This document shows, one piece after another, positions 32,301 to 40,840 of a stretch of 64,000 nt of DNA. The notes beneath the pieces were generated by a model. The model was not told where the DNA came from. It searched no databases and saw nothing but the letters and a program-made list of their open reading frames with translations. Position 1 is the first letter of the stretch; each line of letters opens with the position of its first letter. A program made the translations under genes and the position numbers. This stretch comes from an uncultured Neglectibacter sp. GTDB lineage: Bacteria; Bacillota; Clostridia; Oscillospirales; Acutalibacteraceae. The stretch lies in the NCBI GenBank assembly GCA_946554335.1, contig CAMNSA010000005.1, forward strand, positions 78,392-142,391. The letters are read 5' to 3'.

Positions 32301-33797
32301 TTACACGATCCAGTCCATACTGCGGTTTACCGCCGCTTTCCAGCGGGCAAGCTCCTTTTCAAGGCGTTCCTCATCCCGCTGGGGAGTGAACACTGTTTGA
32401 AGCTTCCACACGGCGGAAAGCTCTTTCAGGTCCTCCCAGACGCCCACGGTGAGCCCGGCCATCATAGCGGAGCCCAGAGCCGTTGTTTCCAGGCACTGAG
32501 GGCGGCAGACCTTGAGGTTCAGAAGATCCGCCTGGTGCTGCATCAAAAAGCGGCTGCGGGAAGCTCCGCCGTCTACGCGCAGCTCAGTGATAGGCGTTTT
32601 CGATTCCTGTTCCATGGTTTTCACCAGATCGTAGCTTTCCAAGGCAATGCTCTCCAGCACAGCCCGGCAGAGATGGGCCCGCTTCGTGCCTCTGGTAATG
32701 CCCAAAAGGGCGCCTCTTGCATACATATTCCAGTAGGGCGCGCCCAGGCCGGTAAAGGCGGGCACAAAGGTGACGCCGCCGGTATCCTCCACCATCTCCG
32801 CCAGAAGATCCGCCTCCTGAGGCGTCTTGATGAGCTCCATCTCGTCCCGAAGCCACTTGATGGCAGAGCCCGCGTTGAAAGCGCTGCCCTCTAAAGCGTA
32901 GGTCACCTGGCCGCCGATCTTCCAGGCGATGGTGGTCAAAAGCCCGTTTTCCGACTGCACCGGAGTGCCGCCGGTATTCATCAGCACAAAACAGCCTGTG
33001 CCATAAGTGTTTTTCGCCATTCCCCGCTCAAAGCAGCACTGGCCGAACAGAGCGGCGTGCTGGTCTCCCGCCATACCCGCAATGGGGATCTCCGCCCCCA
33101 GGACGGAGGGCTGACACATTCCCACCAGCTCGCCGGATTCCACCACCCGGGGCAAAGCGCTTCTGGGAACGCCTAATTCCTTGAGCATATCGTCGTCCCA
33201 GCGCAGCTTGTGAATGTCAAACAGCATGGTGCGGGAAGCGTTGGAGACATCCGTTACATAGGAGGCTCCCTCCGTGAGAGAATACACCAGCCAGGTGTCG
33301 ATGGTGCCGAAGCGCAGTCTTCCCTTATTGGCAAGCTCCTTCGCGGCGGGAACATTTTTCAGGATCCATTTCATCTTCGTGCCCGCGAAATAGGGGTCGA
33401 TAATGAGCCCGGTGGTGCTGCGGATATACTCCTCCATCCCGGCGGCCTTCAGGCGCTCGCACTCCGCAGCGGTGCGTCTGCACTGCCAGACAATGGCGTT
33501 GCAGATGGGGATCCCGGTGGCCGCGTCCCAGGCCACGGTGGTCTCCCGCTGGTTGGTAATACTGATGGCGGCGATATCCTGGGCGGTGATCCCCGCCTCC
33601 CCCACGGCCTGCCGCATGGCAAACAGGGTGGTTTGCAGGATCTCCACTGCGTCGTGCTCCACGAAGCCCGGCTGCGGGTAGATCTGTTTAAACTCCTTCT
33701 GCCCCATTCCCGCTATGCTGCCGAAGGCGTCAAACAGGACGGCCCGGGAACTGGTCGTGCCCTGGTCCAAAGACAGGATGTACTTTCCCACTACCAT
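32301..33797 (-). CDS. glpK: Glycerol kinase
   Basis: Phosphorylates glycerol to glycerol 3-phosphate. The 498-residue FGGY kinase starts YILSLDQGTTSSRAVLFD (phosphate loop), has TNQRETTVAWD, the glycerol site in GTIDTWLVY and KNTYGTGCFVLMNTG, and the ATP-site GGASRSRFLMQHQADLL. Length matches GlpK. No glpF or glpD nearby, so it probably works with diffusion or a distant facilitator. ATG follows AAGGAGTGAG. Confidence 0.97.
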   Translation of the reverse strand: MVVGKYILSLDQGTTSSRAVLFDAFGSIAGMGQKEFKQIYPQPGFVEHDAVEILQTTLFAMRQAVGEAGITAQDIAAISITNQRETTVAWDAATGIPICNAIVWQCRRTAAECERLKAAGMEEYIRSTTGLIIDPYFAGTKMKWILKNVPAAKELANKGRLRFGTIDTWLVYSLTEGASYVTDVSNASRTMLFDIHKLRWDDDMLKELGVPRSALPRVVESGELVGMCQPSVLGAEIPIAGMAGDQHAALFGQCCFERGMAKNTYGTGCFVLMNTGGTPVQSENGLLTTIAWKIGGQVTYALEGSAFNAGSAIKWLRDEMELIKTPQEADLLAEMVEDTGGVTFVPAFTGLGAPYWNMYARGALLGITRGTKRAHLCRAVLESIALESYDLVKTMEQESKTPITELRVDGGASRSRFLMQHQADLLNLKVCRPQCLETTALGSAMMAGLTVGVWEDLKELSAVWKLQTVFTPQRDEERLEKELARWKAAVNRSMDWIV

Positions 33798-33869
33798 ACG
33801 CTCTCACTCCTTTTTATCGTTATCGTTCAGGGCTTTGCTTTCCAATGTCCTTTTTACCGGCAGGACAAC

Positions 33870-34385
33870 TCACTTTCCCAGCGCCCGCCTGAGCCGGGAG
33901 AAGATATCCTTCCTCCCCACATGCAGCAGCTTATAGCTTCGAAGCCACGAGGGCTCCAGCTTTTCCAGCACCACCTGGGGAGATTTGTACTCCGAGAGTT
34001 TTTTCTCTGTACTCAACGCCGTTAAAAGCTCCTGAAACTCCCGGTGGGTGATCTCCCCTTCTATGCTGGGCTTCAAAGAGCGGTAATTCCCCGGCATCGT
34101 GAACTGATAGGCATAGAGGAAATCCGCCCACTGAGAAAACTCCGTGAGATGCACTTCCTCCTCCGGCACATCCAAGATGAGCTTCACAGAGCCGGACACC
34201 TTCCCGAAGGTTCTTTGCTTCTTGCCCTTGATGACGCCGAAAATGGGGCACTCACAGGAAAGCCCCAGCATATCGATGAGGGCGGCGTATTCACCCTTGA
34301 GCCTGAGGTTGGGCTTGGCGCGGTAAACGCTGCCCGATTTTAAAATATCCAGCACTAATCTGGACTGATAAGTTTCTATGATCAT
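33870..34385 (-). CDS. DUF3841-like protein beside an ADP-ribosylglycohydrolase
   Basis: A 171-residue soluble protein. The start TYQSRLVLDILKSGSVYRAK and the stretch LILDVPEEEVHLTEFSQWADFLYAY resemble the DUF3841 family, in which a conserved VPxxEV strand precedes an aromatic-rich segment; the match is by eye only. No membrane segment or catalytic triad is obvious. ATG at 34385 follows GAAAGGTG; an upstream in-frame extension overlaps the neighbouring gene and lacks a ribosome site. It lies 61 nt downstream of the glycohydrolase gene on the same strand, so a functional pair is plausible. Confidence 0.6.
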   Translation of the reverse strand: MIIETYQSRLVLDILKSGSVYRAKPNLRLKGEYAALIDMLGLSCECPIFGVIKGKKQRTFGKVSGSVKLILDVPEEEVHLTEFSQWADFLYAYQFTMPGNYRSLKPSIEGEITHREFQELLTALSTEKKLSEYKSPQVVLEKLEPSWLRSYKLLHVGRKDIFSRLRRALGK

Positions 34386-34446
34386 AAAACACACCTTTCT
34401 GCCCTGCCGAAGCCAAGGCGGAAACTGTCTCACTTCATTTGGGGCG

Positions 34447-35289
34447 TTAAATTTGCGTTGGTTCAATTTCTCCCTTTTTGAGAGCTTCCGGGGAGAGAGT
34501 CGCCCACTCATAGAGAAAGGTGTCAAATTCCCCGTTTTCATTGGGCTTGATGAGAAACCTCCGCAAAAGCTCCTCCTCCGGAAAGCCCGTGCCCTGATAA
34601 AAGGCGTCCGCGATCCCGCCTGCGATACAGGCCACGGTGTCCGTGTCGCATTTTACGCGATACACATTCCGGATGCAGCTTTCCCAGTCCTCACTTTCCA
34701 AAAAGCACCGGATGGCCAAGGGCATGGTGCCTTTGGCGGTGACATCGAATTTTCCGAAAGGGCGGTAAAAGGCGACGGGCCGGTGGATCCGGTAGCCGTA
34801 CCTTTTGTGAAGATACCGGGCAATGGTCCTTTTGGACTCTCCGGTACGGGCCAGGTACACAGCGGCGGCGGTAGCCATAGCCGCCTTTTCCCCCTCCGGA
34901 TGGTTATGGGTGCAGTCAGAACTGAGCTTTGCCTGCCGTTCTACCTCTTCCAGAGTATCAAAATAGGAGCCGATGAAGCTCACCCGCATGGCGGATCCGT
35001 TCCCATAGCTATAATAGCCTTTTTCCGAAAAGGTGGTGAACCAGTTGATAAAGAGATTCCCATACCCCACCTTGGAATACCTTCTGCCGAATCTGCCGTA
35101 GGCCTTTGCGTAGGGGATCCGGTTGAGCACCGCGTATTTGGTAGCGACGGTGAGCACCGTATCGTCCGTGAAAGTGCTGGCGCCCCCGAACAGGTCCACC
35201 CGTTTAGGGTCAAAGTCTGTAGGCCTGGTAAACTCAAACCGGGAACCGGCAATATCTCCTAAGATCGCTCCATACACGAATACACTCAC
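34447..35289 (-). CDS. ADP-ribosylglycohydrolase family protein
   Basis: Removes ADP-ribose from modified proteins or small molecules (DraG/ARH fold). The 280-residue product has the family metal-site motifs: YGAILGDIAGSRFEF at the N-terminus, STFTDDTVLTVA, SDCTHNHPEGEKAA and VKCDTDTVACIAGGIADAFY, with paired Asp residues for two Mg ions. Length is typical. The neighbour of unknown function (DUF3841-like) may be its partner or substrate-modifying enzyme. No nitrogenase genes are present, so DraG function in nitrogen control is excluded by context. Confidence 0.9.
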   Translation of the reverse strand: MSVFVYGAILGDIAGSRFEFTRPTDFDPKRVDLFGGASTFTDDTVLTVATKYAVLNRIPYAKAYGRFGRRYSKVGYGNLFINWFTTFSEKGYYSYGNGSAMRVSFIGSYFDTLEEVERQAKLSSDCTHNHPEGEKAAMATAAAVYLARTGESKRTIARYLHKRYGYRIHRPVAFYRPFGKFDVTAKGTMPLAIRCFLESEDWESCIRNVYRVKCDTDTVACIAGGIADAFYQGTGFPEEELLRRFLIKPNENGEFDTFLYEWATLSPEALKKGEIEPTQI

Positions 35290-35414
35290 CCATCCGCCCT
35301 AAAATCAATTTTCTTCTTTCTTCTTTGAAAGAAGAATACCATATTCTTTCCACTTTTACCAGACTCAGAAGGAAGAAAGATAGAATTATTTTTATTTCAC
35401 TTTCCGAAAACGGG

Positions 35415-35453
35415 AAAAAGACCCCGGGCTTTCCCGAAAACGGGAAAGCCCGG
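35415..35453 (-). terminator. clpC operon terminator
   Basis: CCGGGCTTTCCCG-AAAA-CGGGAAAGCCCGG (13-bp stem), flanked by GTC pairing, with TTTTT following on the minus strand. Confidence 0.9.
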
Positions 35454-35482
35454 AGTCCTGTACTTTTTTGAGGTTCAGCCGC

Positions 35483-37933
35483 TCACTCTGTCTCCCGGAA
35501 GGTAAAGCTTTCGCCTTCATGAGTGCACAGATATTTTTTCCCGGCGCTGATCCTCCCCTCCAGCATCTGCTCGGATACCGGGTCCTCGATCTTGCTCTGG
35601 ATCACTCTGCGCAGGGGCCTCGCGCCATAGAGGGGGTCATACCCAAGCTGCGCCACCGCGTCCACCGCTTCAGGCGTGAAGGAGAGGGAGATCTCCATTT
35701 CGCTTAGCTTCTCCTGAAGCTTTGAAAGCATCTTTTCCGCGATCTTTCCCGTATCCTCTCTCGTAAGCTTGTGAAAGACGATAATGTCATCCACACGGTT
35801 TAGGAACTCCGGCTTAAAGAGCTTTTTCAGCTCTCCCATCACAAGGTCCTTGGTGCGCTCAAAATCGGAGCTTTCGCTTTCCTCTCCGGCAAAGCCCAGG
35901 CTCTTCTGGCGCTCTGTGATCAGCTTGGCGCCCACATTGGAGGTCATGATGATCACCGTGTTTTTGAAGTCTACTGTCCTGCCCTGAGAATCGGTGACCC
36001 GGCCATCCTCCAGCACCTGCAAAAGGATATTGAACACATCGGGGTGGGCCTTCTCAATCTCGTCGAACAGCACTACGGAGTAGGGCTTTCTGCGCACGGC
36101 CTCGGTGAGCTGGCCGCCCTCGTCAAAGCCCACATATCCGGGAGGCGACCCCACCAGACGGGACACCGTGTGCTTCTCCATATATTCTGACATATCAAAG
36201 CGGATCATGGCCTTTTCATCGCCGAACATGGCTTCTCCCAGAGCCTTGCACAGCTCCGTCTTGCCCACGCCCGTAGGGCCCAAAAACAGGAAGGAGCCGA
36301 TGGGGCGGTTTTTGTCCTTCAGGCCCACTCTGCCCCGGCGGATAGCCTTGGAAATGGCGGTGACCGCCTCCTGCTGTCCCACCACCCGGCGGTGCAGAGT
36401 ATCCTCCAGGCGCAAAAGGCGCTGGCTTTCCTCCTCCGTCAGCTGCGAGACGGGGATCCCCGTCCACATGGCCACGATCTCCGCGATGTCCTCCGGACCT
36501 ACCACGCTGCCGGAGCGCTCGTTCTTCGCGCTCCACTCGTCCCGGGCCTTTTCCAGCTTTTCGGAAAGCTCCTTCTGCTGATCCCGTAAAGAGGCGGCCC
36601 GTTCAAAGTCCTGGGTATTCACCGCGGCGGCCTTATCCAGCTCCAGCTCTTTGAGCTTCTTTTCCAGCTCCTGAAGGTTGTCCGGCGCCGTAAAGGCCCG
36701 CAGCCTCACTCTGGAAGCGGCCTCGTCGATGAGGTCGATGGCCTTATCCGGCAGGAAGCGGTCCGCAATATAGCGGGAGGAGAGCTTCACAGCGGCCTCA
36801 ATGGCCTCCTTGGTGATCTCTACCTTGTGATGAGCTTCGTACCGGTCCTTGAGCCCCTCCAGGATCTCCAAAGTCTCCTCCTCGCTGGGTTCGCCCACAG
36901 TGACAGGCTGGAACCGGCGCTCCAGGGCCGCATCCTTTTCGATATGCTTGCGGTATTCGTCAATGGTGGTGGCGCCGATCACCTGAAAATCGCCTCTGGC
37001 CAAAGCGGGCTTCAGGATATTGGCTGCGTCCGCGGAGCCCTCTGCGGAACCGGCGCCGATGATGGTATGCAGCTCGTCGATAAAGAGGATCACATTCCCG
37101 TCCGTCTTTACCTCGTCAATAGCCTTCTTGATCCGCTCCTCAAAGTCGCCCCGGTATTTGGCCCCTGCCACCATGCCTGTGAGGTCTAAAGAGATCAGGC
37201 GCTTGTCCTTCAAGGGCTCCGGCACATCCCCGGAGTGGATCTTTAAGGCAAGGCCCTCGGCTACCGCCGTTTTTCCCACGCCGGGTTCGCCGATCAGGAC
37301 CGGGTTATTCTTGGTGCGCCGGGAGAGGATCTGCACTACCCGTTCGATCTCGTTCTGTCGTCCGATAACGGGATCGATCTTTCCCTCTCCCGCCAGTCGG
37401 GTCAAATCTCTTCCAAACTGCTCCAGCGCCTTATTTCCGGCTCCGCCTCCTTCCCCACGCTCTGCCGCTTCCTGGGCTTTGGCCGTGAAGGCCGCGCCGT
37501 TTAAGGCCCCGGAAAGCTCGGAGACGATCCGGTTGGGATCCACTCCCAGCGCCTGAAGGAAACGCATCGCATAGCTCTGGCCATCCTCCAAAATGGCAAT
37601 GAGAAGATGCTCTGTGCCCACATAGGAGGTGTGCAGCCGTACGCCGACGATAGCGGCCACCTGAAGGATCCGCTTGGTGCGGGGAGTAAAATCATCTACA
37701 CTGAGAGAAGTGGGCACGCCGGAGCCGATCTTTTCCCGGATCAGCCCCAGATAATTTTCAGCGGTAACCCCCAGCTTATTGAGCACCGTTGAGGCGACGC
37801 CTGTGCCCTCCTTCAGGATACCCAGCACCAGGTGTTCGCTGCCAATATAGTCGTGGCCCAGCTCCTGGGCGCTTTCGATCGCCAGGTTCAAGGCCTGATT
37901 TGCCTTTTCTGTAAAACCGTTAAAATGATACAT
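35483..37933 (-). CDS. clpC: ATP-dependent Clp protease ATP-binding subunit ClpC
   Basis: AAA+ unfoldase that feeds phospho-arginine-marked and misfolded proteins to ClpP. About 816 residues: N-domain double repeat (1-145, GFTEKANQALNLAIESA), AAA-1 with Walker A GEPGVGKT (215-222), a coiled-coil middle domain with a UVR motif (NTQDFERAASLRDQQKEL) that binds McsB or MecA, and AAA-2 with GPTGVGKTE (about residue 545) and VLFDEIEKAHPDV. Three tandem ATGs occur; the last (37933) gives the usual MYxFNGFTEKAN start. Last gene of the ctsR operon. Confidence 0.96.
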   Translation of the reverse strand: MYHFNGFTEKANQALNLAIESAQELGHDYIGSEHLVLGILKEGTGVASTVLNKLGVTAENYLGLIREKIGSGVPTSLSVDDFTPRTKRILQVAAIVGVRLHTSYVGTEHLLIAILEDGQSYAMRFLQALGVDPNRIVSELSGALNGAAFTAKAQEAAERGEGGGAGNKALEQFGRDLTRLAGEGKIDPVIGRQNEIERVVQILSRRTKNNPVLIGEPGVGKTAVAEGLALKIHSGDVPEPLKDKRLISLDLTGMVAGAKYRGDFEERIKKAIDEVKTDGNVILFIDELHTIIGAGSAEGSADAANILKPALARGDFQVIGATTIDEYRKHIEKDAALERRFQPVTVGEPSEEETLEILEGLKDRYEAHHKVEITKEAIEAAVKLSSRYIADRFLPDKAIDLIDEAASRVRLRAFTAPDNLQELEKKLKELELDKAAAVNTQDFERAASLRDQQKELSEKLEKARDEWSAKNERSGSVVGPEDIAEIVAMWTGIPVSQLTEEESQRLLRLEDTLHRRVVGQQEAVTAISKAIRRGRVGLKDKNRPIGSFLFLGPTGVGKTELCKALGEAMFGDEKAMIRFDMSEYMEKHTVSRLVGSPPGYVGFDEGGQLTEAVRRKPYSVVLFDEIEKAHPDVFNILLQVLEDGRVTDSQGRTVDFKNTVIIMTSNVGAKLITERQKSLGFAGEESESSDFERTKDLVMGELKKLFKPEFLNRVDDIIVFHKLTREDTGKIAEKMLSKLQEKLSEMEISLSFTPEAVDAVAQLGYDPLYGARPLRRVIQSKIEDPVSEQMLEGRISAGKKYLCTHEGESFTFRETE

Positions 37934-37993
37934 CATCATCCATCCTTTCCATTCCATTCTTGCCGGAAGGAGCTTTCTTAATACAGGGAAGGC

Positions 37994-39031
37994 TCATACT
38001 GCCTCCCGCAGCGCCCCACAGGCCTTTCGCACCATCTGAGCCCTGCAGGCGTCCCGCTCTCGCTCTTCCATTGTCTTTCCCTCCCGGGACATCAGCGTGG
38101 CGGGCTGCGTGTGGACGGTCAAAGCGTTCACAGCTCCCCAGTCAAGGCCCTTTAACACCCCTGAGGCAATCCCTACGCGCACTAAGGACATGGCCTCCAG
38201 AAACTCGGAGGTGGAAAGCACCTTGGCGTGCTGCAAAATTCCCGCCGCCCGGCAGATCTGGTCCTGAAAGGCAAGCCTTTCGCCCATCTGATGTCTCAGC
38301 TTTCGCTCCTCTTCAATGAGCTGCATGGAAACGGCATTTAAATTGTCCACCGCCTCACGCTCACTGAGGCCCAGGGTGATCTGGTTGGAGAGCTGATACA
38401 TGCTTCCCATCACCTGAGAGCCCTCGCCGTAGGTCCCGCGAAGGGTAAGCCCCAGCTTGGAAAGATTCTCCGAAAGCCGGGCCATGCTGCCGTTTTCCGC
38501 CGTTGCCGGCAGATGGAGCATGACGGAGGCTCTCATCCCGGTACCCAGATTGGTGGGACACTGGGTGAGAAAGCCGAATTCCCTGTCAAAGGCAAATTTC
38601 AGGCTCTCCGAAAGGACCGTTTCCACCCGGTCCGCCGTTTCCAAGGCTTCTTTCAGGGAAAGACCCTCCCGCATCACCTGAAGGCGCAGGTGATCTTCCT
38701 CGTTGATCATCAGGCAGACGCTTTCATCCCCGGAAAGCAGGATCCCCTTTTCTCCCTTGGCGGAGAGAAATTCCGGACTGATGAGGTGGCGTTCCGCTAA
38801 AGACACTGCCTGCTCCTGTGTGAGGCTGTTAAGAGCGAGGAAGGAAAAATCCCTGGACAAAACCGAGTTTCCGGAAAGCAAAGCGTTCTTTACCCGATCT
38901 TCCACCTCCTTGAGCTCCTTTTGAGAGGCCCTCGCGGGGAACGGGTATTCCGAAAGGTTTCTGGCAAGTCTCACCCTGGTGCTCACCGCCACATCGGCGC
39001 AGGGCCCTGCCTTTTCATACCATTTATCCAT
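37994..39031 (-). CDS. mcsB: Protein arginine kinase McsB
   Basis: Phosphorylates arginine residues on CtsR and damaged proteins, tagging them for ClpCP. The 345-residue guanidino-kinase domain shows STRVRLARNLSEYPFP, the active loop QCPTNLGTGMRASVMLHLP with the Cys of this family, and GTYGEGSQVMGSMYQLSNQITLG. It lacks the N-terminal domain of creatine kinases, as McsB does. Its ATG overlaps the mcsA end by 8 nt. Confidence 0.96.
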   Translation of the reverse strand: MDKWYEKAGPCADVAVSTRVRLARNLSEYPFPARASQKELKEVEDRVKNALLSGNSVLSRDFSFLALNSLTQEQAVSLAERHLISPEFLSAKGEKGILLSGDESVCLMINEEDHLRLQVMREGLSLKEALETADRVETVLSESLKFAFDREFGFLTQCPTNLGTGMRASVMLHLPATAENGSMARLSENLSKLGLTLRGTYGEGSQVMGSMYQLSNQITLGLSEREAVDNLNAVSMQLIEEERKLRHQMGERLAFQDQICRAAGILQHAKVLSTSEFLEAMSLVRVGIASGVLKGLDWGAVNALTVHTQPATLMSREGKTMEERERDACRAQMVRKACGALREAV

Positions 39032-39533
39032 TCTCCTCCAACTCCTTTATCTCGTCTCTGAGCACAGCGGCCCGCTCAAAGTTCTGGGCCTCCACCGCCT
39101 CTTTTAACAGGCGCTTCTTCTCTTCAAGGGGAGAGCTTTTCACCGCCACGATAGGCCCGGGCTGCTCGGTCACCCGCAAGGCGCTGCCTCCCGGGGTCTT
39201 TCCCACATGCTTCGCTGTACCGTGGATACGCTGGATCACCGGGAGCAGCTTTTCCCGGAACACGCTGTAACAGTTTGCGCAGCCCACCTTACCTGTTTTG
39301 GAGATCTCCTCAAAGGTGGAGCCGCATTTCTCACAGCACAGGGTATCCCGCGCCCGTTCCTGCTTCCCGATGAGCCCGGTAAGCAAGCTTCCCAGACCCC
39401 AGCTTTCCAAAAAATCCTCATAGCCCTTTTCCCGCGCGCAGTCCGCACACAGGTGATACTCTTTCAGTCTTCCCCCCACCACCATTTTCAGGTAGGTGGT
39501 GGCGACCTTTTTTCCGCAGCTCTCACACAGCAT
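39024..39533 (-). CDS. mcsA: McsA, zinc-binding activator of McsB
   Basis: A 169-residue activator of the arginine kinase. Four CxxC pairs (MLCESCGKK, HLCADCARE, LCCEKCGSTF, VGCANCYSVF) form two zinc sites, followed by a spacer and a C-terminal UVR motif (LLKEAVEAQNFERAAVLRDEIKELEE) that docks on McsB/ClpC. ATG at 39533 lies 11 nt inside the end of ctsR; a longer frame upstream is only the ctsR overlap in another frame. Confidence 0.95.
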   Translation of the reverse strand: MLCESCGKKVATTYLKMVVGGRLKEYHLCADCAREKGYEDFLESWGLGSLLTGLIGKQERARDTLCCEKCGSTFEEISKTGKVGCANCYSVFREKLLPVIQRIHGTAKHVGKTPGGSALRVTEQPGPIVAVKSSPLEEKKRLLKEAVEAQNFERAAVLRDEIKELEENG

Positions 39534-39999
39534 AGCCGGAGCCCTCCTGATTCCTGCTGACCAGCAGCATATTTTTGTAAATGGCCGCGCGCACCCTGTT
39601 TTGAATATCCTTGGGAAGCCCCCCCAAGGACTGCTCGGACACCGCCGCAAGGATCATCGACCCCACGCCTTTGGAAAGTACGCCGCTTTGCACCATATTC
39701 TCCGTCATGGCCCGGGCCGCGCCAATATCCAGGGAATCTCCCACCGCGTTAATGATATGCATCATCACATCGGATTTAGAAAGCTGCCTGCGGGTGATGC
39801 GGATATAGCCGCCGCCTCCCCGCCTGCTCTCTACCAGGTATCCCTGCTCCGGCGTGAAGCGGGAGGTGAGCACATAGTTGATCTGGCTGGGGACGCAGCC
39901 CAGAAGATTTGCCAGCTCGTTTCGCTGGATCTCGGCGATCCCGTCCGTCTCCTTCAAAAGCTCCAGAATATAATTGGCCACGCTGTCACTGATCCGCAT
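39523..39999 (-). CDS. ctsR: Transcriptional repressor of stress genes CtsR
   Basis: Represses clp genes and is inactivated by heat and McsB phosphorylation. The 158-residue product has the family start RISDSVANYILELL, winged helix with ELANLLGCVPSQINYVLTSRFTPEQGYLVESRRGGGGYIRI (the glycine-rich wing is the thermosensor) and the C-terminal helical domain. First gene of ctsR-mcsA-mcsB-clpC, behind a promoter with two CtsR operators. Confidence 0.96.
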   Translation of the reverse strand: MRISDSVANYILELLKETDGIAEIQRNELANLLGCVPSQINYVLTSRFTPEQGYLVESRRGGGGYIRITRRQLSKSDVMMHIINAVGDSLDIGAARAMTENMVQSGVLSKGVGSMILAAVSEQSLGGLPKDIQNRVRAAIYKNMLLVSRNQEGSGYAV

Positions 40000-40025
40000 A
40001 AGACCGCCTCCTGCCTTGATTTGTC

Positions 40026-40098
40026 TTTGACTTTCTTTGACTTTCTGTGTTCATTATAAGAAACTGACGATCCCCTGTCAAAGTCAAAGAAAGTCAAA
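40026..40098 (-). promoter_or_regulatory. ctsR operon promoter with two CtsR operators
   Basis: A consensus vegetative promoter: minus-strand -35 TTGACA (40076-40081), 17-bp spacer, -10 TATAAT (40053-40058). Two exact copies of AGTCAAAGAAAGTCAAA, matching the tandem-heptamer CtsR box, lie in opposite orientations: 40082-40098 (plus) at the -35 side and 40026-40042 (minus) downstream of the start point. Binding at both would block the promoter from either side. Confidence 0.93.
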
Positions 40099-40267
40099 TA
40101 TGAATTATTTCCCTCTGCTATCTCTTTTAAGCTCTCATTTACTCTCATTTTCTCCTGATTTCATATTTTTAAATCCAATCGGAACCTTTTCTCCGCTTTG
40201 CCATAAGATAAGAGTGTAAAGGCGATCACGCTGTAAAGATCGCCTAAGTGAAAGGAGGCGTGCTTCA

Positions 40268-40399
40268 ATGTGTAACGGAGGTTGCTCTTGGATCATCATC
40301 ATCATCCTTATCCTTCTGTGCTGCGGCGGCTGTGGTTTCGGCGGTTTTAACAACAATAACAACGACTGCGGTTGTGGCAACTGCGGCGGCTGCTGCTGA
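40268..40399 (+). CDS. Cys/Gly-rich membrane microprotein (43 residues)
   Basis: Preceded by AAAGGAGG nine nt before the ATG, this short gene encodes a Cys-containing start (MCNGGCSW), a hydrophobic run of Ile/Leu (residues 9-17), then a Cys/Gly/Asn-rich tail with ten Cys ending in CC. It is divergent from ctsR and convergent with a TSCPD-protein gene, and a strong terminator follows. Similar tiny Gly/Cys-rich membrane peptides occur in spore-formers (for example YjcZ-like proteins), but I cannot assign it to a family. The ribosome site and composition argue for translation. Confidence 0.65.
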   Translation: MCNGGCSWIIIIILILLCCGGCGFGGFNNNNNDCGCGNCGGCC

Positions 40400-40433
40400 C
40401 GCCACCCACCTTTTGAAATCACCTGACCGAAAA

Positions 40434-40469
40434 GGAGGGCGCCGTTTCCCTTTGGAAACGGCGCCCTCC
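40434..40469. terminator. Terminator between convergent small genes
   Basis: A 16-bp perfect stem (GGAGGGCGCCGTTTCC and its complement) with loop CTTT; TTTT follows on the minus strand. Confidence 0.8.
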
Positions 40470-40510
40470 CACAATATTTCCGCGGCTTTGGCTTTCCCGC
40501 CAAGGCTGCT

Positions 40511-40759
40511 TTATTTTTCCAACGCTTCCGAAAGAGCCATTGCCAGCTGGGCAGGACAGGAGGTGGGCTTAAAACCGCACTTGATATCCTTGCAGCGCTT
40601 GATATACTCCTCCACCTTCATCCCCTTGGCCAGGGCGGCCACGCCCTGAGTATTGCCGCTGCATCCGCCGGTGAACTCCACCGTCTGGATCACGCCGTCC
40701 TCCACCACCGCGTGGATCTTCCGGGAACACACGCCCCGGGGAACATAATTGATCTCCAT
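40511..40759 (-). CDS. TSCPD domain protein (TIGR03905-like)
   Basis: An 82-residue protein: PRGVCSRKIHAVVEDGVIQTVEFTGGCSGNTQGVAALAKGM, then CKDIKCGFKPTSCPAQLAMAL. The four spaced Cys and the TSCP motif match the small free-standing TSCPD family, related to the C-terminal domain of B12-dependent ribonucleotide reductases and possibly metal-binding. Function unknown. Strong ribosome site (GAGGAGG) upstream. Confidence 0.87.
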   Translation of the reverse strand: MEINYVPRGVCSRKIHAVVEDGVIQTVEFTGGCSGNTQGVAALAKGMKVEEYIKRCKDIKCGFKPTSCPAQLAMALSEALEK

Positions 40760-40840
40760 TTGGATCCTCCTCTCTTTTTTGCTTTCTTCCTTAGAACTCT
40801 CTGCTTTTCTCCGATACTATAACAGAACTCCCCCGTTGTG

